A DNA stretch of 24,410 nucleotides. It comes from an uncultured Oscillospiraceae bacterium. GTDB taxonomy: Bacteria; Bacillota; Clostridia; Oscillospirales; Oscillospiraceae. Made by a program: the position numbers and the translations under genes. Under the pieces are notes generated by a model that searched no databases, was not told the DNA's origin, and worked only from the letters and a program-made list of their open reading frames with translations. Location of the stretch: NCBI GenBank assembly GCA_934591705.1, contig CAKTPM010000020.1:1-24410 (forward strand), in the 5' to 3' direction. This document shows, piece by piece, positions 1-6,179 of the stretch. Within the stretch, counting starts at the first letter, position 1; every line of letters begins with the position of its first letter.

Positions 1-890
1 ACCGGGCAGATGCCGATGGCGTTGCCCATGTTGGACTCGGGGTTATTCACCACCATGGTGCCGGTCTCCTTGATGATGTCCATCTCGGCGGTGTTCACAT
101 GGATGCAGTGGCCCAGGATGGTCTTTTCACCCAGGATGCCGTGATCCTGCAGGCGCTGCACGGGGCGGCGGCCGTAGTTCTGGAGACTGTCATAGACATC
201 GTTCATGCCCTCGGAGACATGGATGTGATAACCGGTGCGGCCGTTGTTGGCGGCCACCATGCGGTCAAAGGTCTTGTCAGAGATGGTGAAAAGGGCATGG
301 CCGCCGAACATGGCCGCCAGCATGGGGTCGCGGTTTTTCTCGCACTCGGTGATGAAGTCCGCGTTCTCCTGAATGGCCTGGAGGCACTTCTCCTCGCCGT
401 CACGGTCGGAGACCTCATAGCACAGGCAGGAGCGAAGACCCAGCCGCTTGCTCTCCTGGGCGATGGTGTGCAGGGTGCCGGGGATCTCGCCGTAGGAGGC
501 GTGGTGGTCGAAGATGGTGGTGACGCCCTGCTTGATGGAGTCGATGTAGAGGGCGGTGGCGGAGGCGCGGGTGCCGTCCATCATCAGGTGGCGGTCGATG
601 GCCCACCAGGTACCGTCCAGCACCTCATAGAAGTTGGTGGGGTTGTTGCCCACGATGGAGAGGCCCCGGGCCAGCGCGGAATAAATATGCGTGTGGGCGT
701 TGATGAGAGCGGGCATGATCACGCCGCCCTTGGCGTCGATGATCTCGGCATCGGCGTACTTGGCCCGCAGGGCGGCCTCCTCGCCTACCTCTACGATCCT
801 CGCGCCCTCAAAGGCCACGGCGCCGTGCTCATAATAGCCCCGGCCCGCGCTGTCGCGGGTGATGAGGCGGCCGTTGGTGACTAACTTCAT
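1..890 (-). CDS. ssnA: SsnA-type putative aminohydrolase (C-terminus beyond window edge)
   Basis: The first 296 codons of a zinc-dependent amidohydrolase-superfamily enzyme are visible and the rest runs off the left edge. Start ATG at 890 follows GGGAGG with good spacing. The N-terminus opens with the small beta domain typical of the family, then the metal-binding H-T-H (H66, H68, in INAHTHIY), a YHIHVSEG strand near residue 218 that supplies a third histidine, and LGHCIHVN near 264 for a fourth. The sequence pattern resembles SsnA, a cytosolic enzyme grouped with guanine deaminase/chlorohydrolase-like proteins. In gut bacteria ssnA sits with hyuA, ygeX, ygeY, ygeW and ygfK in anaerobic purine/uric acid degradation clusters (family knowledge). 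The hydantoinase just upstream on the same strand fits that context. The exact substrate is unknown. Guanine deaminase or another cytosine/guanine-type deaminase is the main alternative. Confidence 0.85.
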   Translation of the reverse strand, partial: MKLVTNGRLITRDSAGRGYYEHGAVAFEGARIVEVGEEAALRAKYADAEIIDAKGGVIMPALINAHTHIYSALARGLSIVGNNPTNFYEVLDGTWWAIDRHLMMDGTRASATALYIDSIKQGVTTIFDHHASYGEIPGTLHTIAQESKRLGLRSCLCYEVSDRDGEEKCLQAIQENADFITECEKNRDPMLAAMFGGHALFTISDKTFDRMVAANNGRTGYHIHVSEGMNDVYDSLQNYGRRPVQRLQDHGILGEKTILGHCIHVNTAEMDIIKETGTMVVNNPESNMGNAIGICP

Positions 891-1048
891 GGTATTTCCT
901 CCCGTAAAAAAGTATTTTCCATCGACTATCACCGGTAAAACAAAATGTATCAAACCGAGGAACGGTTTGATACACTCAAGCAGCAGCCGAGTGATAGTTG
1001 CAGCCCGTGCGCGAAGCACTTCCTTACAGCTACCAATCTTGGATTGTT
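891..1048 (-). promoter_or_regulatory. Structured 5' leader of ssnA, possible attenuator
   Basis: The roughly 158-nt leader between the predicted ssnA transcription start and its ATG contains nested inverted repeats. ACTATCAC/GTGATAGT (991-998 with 925-932) encloses a perfect 12-bp hairpin (963-974 with 946-957) that is followed by a T-rich run. Upstream, GTGC/GCAC and GTAGC/GCTGC pairings can form another stem. This architecture suggests control by transcription attenuation or a riboswitch. I could not match it to the purine, xanthine, guanidine, PRPP, TPP, FMN, THF or Moco classes from memory, so the ligand or protein partner is unknown. Confidence 0.5.
937..974 (-). terminator. Candidate intrinsic terminator in the ssnA leader
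   Basis: On the minus strand the arms TGTATCAAACCG and CGGTTTGATACA pair perfectly (12 bp) around a 5-nt loop. They are followed at once by TTTTGTTTT (937-945). The stem is only moderately GC-rich, so termination may be conditional. It lies between the promoter and the ssnA start, where an attenuator would be expected. Confidence 0.5.
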
Positions 1049-1054
1049 GCACAT

Positions 1055-1083
1055 ATTATACAATAATTGCAAGCCAAATGCAA
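1055..1083 (-). promoter_or_regulatory. Sigma-A promoter for ssnA
   Basis: On the minus strand, -35 TTGCAT (1078-1083) and -10 TATAAT (1055-1060) are separated by exactly 17 bp. The predicted transcription start is near 1048. The promoter lies between the end of hyuA and ssnA, so ssnA can be transcribed separately from hyuA. Confidence 0.75.
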
Positions 1084-1151
1084 CCGAAATCCGGCAATGA
1101 CGCCTTGTCTATAACGCAGAAATTGCGAAAAAATTTTTATGCAAAATGTAA

Positions 1152-1174
1152 GGAGAGAGGCGGTGCCTCTCCCC
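1152..1174 (-). terminator. Hairpin downstream of hyuA, weak terminator
   Basis: GAGAGGC and GCCTCTC (1155-1161 and 1165-1171) are perfect inverted arms around a 3-nt loop, starting 15 bases after the hyuA stop. The following minus-strand bases are only partly T-rich (TTACATTTTGCAT), so it may act as a leaky terminator or an RNA 3'-end stabiliser. Confidence 0.4.
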
Positions 1175-1188
1175 TGCTTATTTGTTTA

Positions 1189-2577
1189 TTATCGGCACTT
1201 CTTGCTCTTGCCGCGGAAAACGAATTTGCCGTCCGTGCCGCCCAGGACCCGGCCGTCCTCCACCGCCAGCTTGCCCCGGAGCCACACCTGCCGGATGCCG
1301 CCGGAGACGGCCATGCCCTCATAGGGGTTATAGTCGCAGGCGCCGGTCATATCGGCGGCATGGAGCACATGGTCGGCGCTCTCGGAGGGGTCGTAGACCA
1401 CGATGTCGGCATCCGCCCCCTTGGCCAAAACGCCCTTCCGGGGATACATGCCGTAGAGCTTGGCGGGGTTTTCCGAAAGCACCCGCACCATGTCGGGGAG
1501 GGTGATCTTCCTGCGGGCCACGCCGTAGGTATAGAGGAGCTCGCCCCGGGTCTCCACGCCGGGGATACCGCCGGGGATGGTGTTGAAGGCCCCCCGGCCC
1601 GCCAGCTTCTGCCGGGTGGTAAAGCTGCAGTGGTCGGTGGACACCGTCTGCACCGTGCGCGCATGGATGCCCTGCCACAGAGCCCTCTGATCCTTTTTGG
1701 TGCGGATGGGCGGCGAGCACACATACTTGGCGGCCTCCAGCCAGTCCTCCTGGTAATAGACGCTGTCCTCCAGCACCAGGTACTGGGGGCAGGTCTCCAC
1801 ATACACCGTCTGTCCCCGGGCGCGGGCGGCGGCCACCTCCTCCAAGGCGGCGATGTTGGTGGTATGCACCGTCACCACCGGGATGTCCACCGCCTGGGCG
1901 ATGCGCAGCAGACGGCCCACCGCCTCGGCCTCCAGGAAGTCGGGACGGGTCTGGGGATGGCAGGCCACGCTCTTCTCCTCCCCCGCCGCCAGCTTTTCGG
2001 CGATGAGGGCATCAATGACCCCGGCGTTCTCACAGTGGACGCCGCAGATGCCGCCCCTCTCCTTGAGCTTGCGCAGGGCGCAGTACATGGCCTCGTCGCC
2101 GATCATCATGGCGGGGTAGGTCATATACATCTTAAAGGAGCTGACGCCCTGGTCATACATGGCGTCGATCTCCTTTTCAATATCCTCGTTCCAGTCGTCA
2201 ATGGTCATGTGGAAGCCGTAGTCGCAGTAGCTGCGGCCATCGGCCTTCCTGTGCCAGAGATCCAAGCCGTATTGCAGGGTCTCCCCCTTGTTGGGGCAGG
2301 CGAAGTCGATGACACAGGTGGTGCCGCCCCGGAGAGCGGCCCGGCTGCCGGAGGTGAAATCGTCCACGGTGGTGGTGTTGCAGACATCCAGGTCAAAGTG
2401 GGTGTGGGCGTCGATGAAGCCGGGCAGCAGCAGCTTGCCGGTGCAGTCCACCACCCGGGCCTCGGCGTCCCGGATATGGGGGGCCACCCGGACGATTTTT
2501 TCGCCGCTGACCAGTACATCCAGCTTCTTTTTGCTCTCGCCGGTGACAACGGTGCCGTTTTTGAACAGGGTCTTCAT
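1189..2577 (-). CDS. hyuA: D-hydantoinase / dihydropyrimidinase family amidohydrolase
   Basis: A 462-residue cytosolic cyclic-amidohydrolase, a normal length for dihydropyrimidinase/D-hydantoinase. The family opens hydantoin, dihydropyrimidine or related cyclic ureide rings. All binuclear metal ligands are visible: H58 and H60 (DAHTHFD), the lysine that is carboxylated (K149 in SSFKMYMTY), H181 (GVHCEN), H238 (VTVHTTN) and D315 (STDHCSF). The start ATG at 2577 has AAGGAGG 7 nt upstream, and the open frame further upstream is not needed. It has its own promoter (2639-2667) and lies upstream of ssnA on the same strand. HyuA and SsnA are partners in the anaerobic uric-acid/purine catabolic gene set of gut bacteria and are linked in E. 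coli near ygeWXY. Which ring it opens here (allantoin-like, hydantoin or dihydropyrimidine) cannot be told from sequence alone. Confidence 0.9.
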   Translation of the reverse strand: MKTLFKNGTVVTGESKKKLDVLVSGEKIVRVAPHIRDAEARVVDCTGKLLLPGFIDAHTHFDLDVCNTTTVDDFTSGSRAALRGGTTCVIDFACPNKGETLQYGLDLWHRKADGRSYCDYGFHMTIDDWNEDIEKEIDAMYDQGVSSFKMYMTYPAMMIGDEAMYCALRKLKERGGICGVHCENAGVIDALIAEKLAAGEEKSVACHPQTRPDFLEAEAVGRLLRIAQAVDIPVVTVHTTNIAALEEVAAARARGQTVYVETCPQYLVLEDSVYYQEDWLEAAKYVCSPPIRTKKDQRALWQGIHARTVQTVSTDHCSFTTRQKLAGRGAFNTIPGGIPGVETRGELLYTYGVARRKITLPDMVRVLSENPAKLYGMYPRKGVLAKGADADIVVYDPSESADHVLHAADMTGACDYNPYEGMAVSGGIRQVWLRGKLAVEDGRVLGGTDGKFVFRGKSKKCR

Positions 2578-2638
2578 GGGTCGTCCTCCTTGCCGCGCAT
2601 TTTCTTGGGCCGTTTTCTCGGTCTGCTTTCCTGGGCCT

Positions 2639-2667
2639 ATTGTACCCCTATCAGCCCCTTTTGGCAA
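2639..2667 (-). promoter_or_regulatory. Sigma-A promoter for hyuA
   Basis: Minus-strand -35 TTGCCA (2662-2667) and -10 TACAAT (2639-2644) are separated by 17 bp and lie within the 109-bp gap after cbiP. No convincing terminator separates cbiP from this promoter, so some read-through from the cobalamin operon into hyuA is possible. Confidence 0.7.
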
Positions 2668-2686
2668 CAAAAACCTGCGAGTTGGC

Positions 2687-4150
2687 TCAGACCTCCCGGC
2701 GCAGCACCCGGTAGACAAAGGGCATATCCAGCCCGCCGCGCACGGCGGCCGCCAAAAGGTCATACTGCCGCTCCTTATAGTCCCGGGCATCGTAGGTCTC
2801 CAAGGCGTCGAAGGACACGCCCCTGCGCTCGCACAGGGCCCGGAGGACGGTGTCCGCAATACCCGGGGCGTCAAAGATGCCGTGGACATAGCTGCCGTAG
2901 ACATTCCCCCGGCCGCTGAGGGCGGGCATCTGCTGGCGGCTGCGGCCCATGTGGATCTCGTAGCCCTCATAGGAAAGGCCGTTCAGGGGGGCGAAGAGCC
3001 CCTCCACCCCCTGAAAGACCCCCCGGGTCTGGGTCTGCACCTTTTCGCCCCGGAAGGCCGTGTCCATGGGCAAAAGGCCCAGGCCGGCGATCTCCGTTAC
3101 CCCGGCGGCCTCCACCTGGTCGGGATCCGCCACGGTGCGGCCCAGCATTTGATAGCCCCCGCAGATGCCGAAGATGGGGGTACCGCCGTCCGCCGCCTTG
3201 AGAATGGCCGCCTCCAGGCCCGACTGCCGCAGCCAGCGCAGGTCCTCGATGGTGCTCTTGGTACCCGGCAGCAGGATCATGTCCGGCTGCCGGAGGTCCC
3301 CCACGGCGTCCACATACCGCAGCGACACATTTCCGTAGCGCTCAAAGGGGGCAAAATCCGTGAAGTTGGAGATACGGGGCAGCCGGATCACCGCCAGATC
3401 CATGAGCTTGCGCTCCTGCGTCCGGGAAAAGCGCTCCGTCAAGCTGTCCTCATCGTCAATGTCCACATGGGTGTAGGGGATGACCCCCGCCACCGGGATG
3501 CCGCAGAGCTCGGCCAGTGTTTTCAGCCCCGGCTCCAAAATGGCACGGTCACCCCGGAATTTGTTGACCACAACACCCTTGATGCGCCGGCGCTCCTCTT
3601 CCTCCAGCAGGGCCACGGTGCCGTAGAGCTGGGCAAAGACGCCGCCCCTGTCAATGTCCCCCACCAGCAGCACCGGGGCATCCACCAGCTTGGCAAGGCC
3701 CATGTTCACAATGTCGTCCTGCTTGAGGTTGATCTCCGCCGGGCTCCCGGCCCCCTCGATGACGATGACATCGTATTCCGCCGCCAAGCTGTTATAGGCC
3801 GCCAGCACCTCCGGGATATAGTCCCGCTTGCGGCGGAAATACTCCATGGCAGCCATGTTCCCCCGGACCTGTCCGTTGACGATGACCTGGCTGCCCACAT
3901 CGGTGGTGGGCTTCAGGAGGATGGGGTTCATGCGGGTGTCGGGCTCTATGCCGGCGGCCTCGGCCTGCACCACCTGGGCGCGGCCCATCTCTCCGCCGGA
4001 GCGGGTGATAAAGGAATTCAGGGCCATGTTCTGGCTCTTAAAGGGGGCCACCCGGCAGCCATCCTGCTTGAGGATGCGGCAGAGGCCCGCCGCCAGCAGG
4101 CTCTTGCCCGCGTTGGACATGGTGCCCTGGATCATAATGTTCATTGCCAT
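2687..4150 (-). CDS. cbiP: Cobyric acid synthase (CbiP/CobQ)
   Basis: At 487 residues this is full length for cobyric acid synthase, the ATP- and glutamine-dependent enzyme that amidates side chains b, d, e and g of adenosylcobyrinic a,c-diamide. The N-terminal ATP-binding domain starts with the P-loop-like GTMSNAGKS (about residues 9-17). The QNMALNS and EGAGSPAEINL motifs follow. The C-terminal class I amidotransferase domain has the cysteine nucleophile in FGICGGYQMLG and the histidine in YVHGIFD. AAGGAG sits 8 nt before the ATG at 4150. A second in-frame ATG at 4144 overlaps the cobD stop as ATGA and is a possible alternative start. It overlaps the end of cobD by 10 bp, implying translational coupling, and is the last gene of the riboswitch operon. 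Confidence 0.95.
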   Translation of the reverse strand: MAMNIMIQGTMSNAGKSLLAAGLCRILKQDGCRVAPFKSQNMALNSFITRSGGEMGRAQVVQAEAAGIEPDTRMNPILLKPTTDVGSQVIVNGQVRGNMAAMEYFRRKRDYIPEVLAAYNSLAAEYDVIVIEGAGSPAEINLKQDDIVNMGLAKLVDAPVLLVGDIDRGGVFAQLYGTVALLEEEERRRIKGVVVNKFRGDRAILEPGLKTLAELCGIPVAGVIPYTHVDIDDEDSLTERFSRTQERKLMDLAVIRLPRISNFTDFAPFERYGNVSLRYVDAVGDLRQPDMILLPGTKSTIEDLRWLRQSGLEAAILKAADGGTPIFGICGGYQMLGRTVADPDQVEAAGVTEIAGLGLLPMDTAFRGEKVQTQTRGVFQGVEGLFAPLNGLSYEGYEIHMGRSRQQMPALSGRGNVYGSYVHGIFDAPGIADTVLRALCERRGVSFDALETYDARDYKERQYDLLAAAVRGGLDMPFVYRVLRREV

Positions 4151-5205
4151 AGCTGTTTCTCCTTGCAGAATTGCCGGATGGCTGTTATCAACCTTTGGTT
4201 TTCCTCCGGGAGGCGCACCGCGATGCGGTACCAGCCCTCCCCCAAGCCGTGGTAGTTGCCGCAGTCCCGGATGGCGATGCCCCTTTGTCGCAGGGCCGCC
4301 GAGAGCCCCGGCGGGCCCTGGAGCAAAAGAAAGTTGGCCTGGGAGGGGCACACCCAAAGGCCCAGGGCCTCCAGCTCCCGGGTGAGCCACCGGCGCTCCC
4401 GGGCGATGAGGCGGCGGGTCTTTTCCAAAAAGTCCCCCTCCGCCAGGGCCGCCTCACCGGCGGCCTGGGCCGGGGCGGACACATTCCAGGGGGGCGTGAG
4501 CCGGGCCATTTTCGCCAAAAGCCCCCCATCGGCGCACAGGCAGTAGCCCAGGCGCAGCCCGGCCATGCCGTAGCTTTTGGTGAAGGCCTTCAGGATCAGC
4601 AGCTCCGGGTGCGCCGCCAAAAGGGATTTGGCGCTGACGCCGTTCTCCGTAAGATCGAGGAAGCATTCATCCAGAAACACCCGCGCACCCCACGCCGCAC
4701 AGCGTTGCAGGAGCTGCTCCAGCAGCGGCATCGGCAGCAGCCGTCCGGTGGGGTTGTTGGGGGTGCAGAGGAATACTGCCTCCGGCTTTTTCTCTTTCAA
4801 AAAGGACACAAAGCCCTCGTCCAAGGTAAAGTCATTTTCCCGCCGCAGCAGGTAGCGCTCCACCCGGCAGCCCCGGGACTCCAGAGCCAGGGCATACTCG
4901 GCAAAGGTGGGGGCCGCCTCGGCGGCCAGGGTGGGGCCCAGGGCGGCGCAGCAGGCATAGATGAGCTCCGAGGCCCCGTTGCCGCAGAGGATATAGTCCT
5001 CCGGCAGCTGCTCAAAGGCCGCGATGGCGGCCACCAGCCGGCGGCAGTAGGGGTCCGGGTAGCGGTGCATCTCCCCCAGGGCCCTTGCCGCCGCCTCCCG
5101 CACACCCGCCGGGGTGCCCAAGGGGTTGATGTTGGCGGAAAAGTCCAGGGTGATGCCGCCGCCGTACACATCCCCGCCATGTTGATTTTCCAAATGATAG
5201 AGCAT
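4141..5205 (-). CDS. cobD: L-threonine-O-3-phosphate decarboxylase (CobD)
   Basis: A 354-residue fold-type I PLP enzyme of the HisC-like aminotransferase group. N-terminal HGGDVYGGGITLDFSANINP is characteristic of CobD rather than histidinol-phosphate aminotransferase. CTPNNPTG lies at 147-154, and the PLP-binding lysine is K210 in LKAFTKSYGMAGLRLGY. CobD makes (R)-1-aminopropan-2-ol phosphate, the linker that CbiB attaches to cobyric acid. The ATG at 5205 has AAAGGAGG 6 nt upstream and lies 11 bp after the cbiB stop. Genomic position between cbiB and cbiP agrees with this role and makes a HisC assignment unlikely. The threonine kinase that feeds it (PduX or equivalent) is not in the window. 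Confidence 0.92.
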   Translation of the reverse strand: MLYHLENQHGGDVYGGGITLDFSANINPLGTPAGVREAAARALGEMHRYPDPYCRRLVAAIAAFEQLPEDYILCGNGASELIYACCAALGPTLAAEAAPTFAEYALALESRGCRVERYLLRRENDFTLDEGFVSFLKEKKPEAVFLCTPNNPTGRLLPMPLLEQLLQRCAAWGARVFLDECFLDLTENGVSAKSLLAAHPELLILKAFTKSYGMAGLRLGYCLCADGGLLAKMARLTPPWNVSAPAQAAGEAALAEGDFLEKTRRLIARERRWLTRELEALGLWVCPSQANFLLLQGPPGLSAALRQRGIAIRDCGNYHGLGEGWYRIAVRLPEENQRLITAIRQFCKEKQLWQ

Positions 5206-5216
5206 CCCGGCCTCCT

Positions 5217-6179
5217 TTACAGCACGAAGGGCAGCTTTGCCGCACAGCCCAAAAGCAGGGCCAAAAGGGCTGTGACGGTCATCAGGCGGCAGGCCCGGGG
5301 AATATCCTCATGCTCGATCTCCCGGCGGGCATCGCCGATATATTCCTTTTGGTGCAGCACGCCGCCATACCAGGCATCCCCCGCCAGGCGCAGCCCCAGG
5401 AGCCCTGCGCAGACGGACTCCGTCTGGGCCGAATTGGGGCTGGCGTGCTTCCTGCGGTCCCGGCGGAAGATCCGCCAGCCCGCCGCCATGTCCAGCCCCA
5501 GGAGCCCTCCGGCCAGCAGCATCAGCAGCGCCGAGAGCCGGGCGGGGAGGAAGTTCACGACATCGTCCGCCCGGGCGGGCACAAGGCCGAAGTGGCGATA
5601 GGGCGGCTCCACATAGCCCAGCATGGAGTCCATGGTGTTCACCGCCTTGTAGAAAAAGCCCAGGGGGGCGCCCCCTATCAGCAAAAACAGCAGTGGAGCC
5701 ACCACGCCGTCGGAGGTGTTTTCCGCCACGGTCTCCACGGCGGCACGGGTCACGGCGGCATCGTCCAGTGAGGCGGTGTCCCGCCCTACGATCATACTCA
5801 CCGCCTGACGGGAGGCGCTGAGGTCGCCGGTCTCCAGGGCGGCATAGACCTTCATACTCTCCTCCCGCAGGGACTTCACGGCCAGTATCTGCCAGCACAT
5901 CACGCTCTCCAGCGCCAGGCGCAGCCAGGGGCTCAGCAGCCCGCAGAGCCACAAAAGCCCTGCCGGCACGGCGGTGGACACGATGACCACCGCCCCCCAG
6001 AGGATGGCCCCCGCCGCCCTCTCCCCAGCGGGATTTTGGGGGCAAAGCCGCCGCAGCAGCCCCTCCAGGGTGCTGATGCATTTGCCGATGAGCACCACCG
6101 GGTGAGGAAAGCCGTGGGGGTCACCCACCAAAAGGTCGATGCAAAAGCCCAGCACCACCGCCGCCAGGGACCACTTCAT
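5217..6179 (-). CDS. cbiB: Adenosylcobinamide-phosphate synthase (CbiB)
   Basis: A 320-residue integral membrane protein with several hydrophobic segments (near residues 5-20, 60-85, 185-200, 225-245 and the C-terminus). Family motifs include DLLVGDPHGFPHPV near the N-terminus, TVAENTSDGVVAPLLF in the middle and YKAVNTMDSMLGY followed by FGLVPARADD. CbiB condenses adenosylcobyric acid with aminopropanol phosphate at the membrane. The ATG at 6179 overlaps the preceding stop as ATGA and has GGAGG upstream. It sits directly before cobD, which provides its second substrate. The name is given as cbiB because cobD is used for the decarboxylase in this naming scheme. Confidence 0.95.
   Translation of the reverse strand: MKWSLAAVVLGFCIDLLVGDPHGFPHPVVLIGKCISTLEGLLRRLCPQNPAGERAAGAILWGAVVIVSTAVPAGLLWLCGLLSPWLRLALESVMCWQILAVKSLREESMKVYAALETGDLSASRQAVSMIVGRDTASLDDAAVTRAAVETVAENTSDGVVAPLLFLLIGGAPLGFFYKAVNTMDSMLGYVEPPYRHFGLVPARADDVVNFLPARLSALLMLLAGGLLGLDMAAGWRIFRRDRRKHASPNSAQTESVCAGLLGLRLAGDAWYGGVLHQKEYIGDARREIEHEDIPRACRLMTVTALLALLLGCAAKLPFVL

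Noticed and set aside
891..1048. Purine (guanine/adenine) riboswitch before ssnA
   Set aside because: Attractive from gene function, but the conserved TATA...GTTTCTAC...CCGTAAA-type core is absent on the transcribed strand, so no class was assigned.
859..2919. Very long plus-strand open frame opposite hyuA
   Set aside because: It is the antisense shadow of a high-GC gene with clear family motifs, lacks a ribosome site and has low-complexity Gly/His/Ala/Arg composition. The same applies to the long plus-strand frames at 2288-4255, 4171-5601, 6239-7852, 13178-14548, 15156-16352, 17346-19562 and 19758-21761.
4141..5205. Histidinol-phosphate aminotransferase (HisC)
   Set aside because: The HGGDVYGGGITLDFSANINP N-terminus and position between cbiB and cbiP favour CobD.
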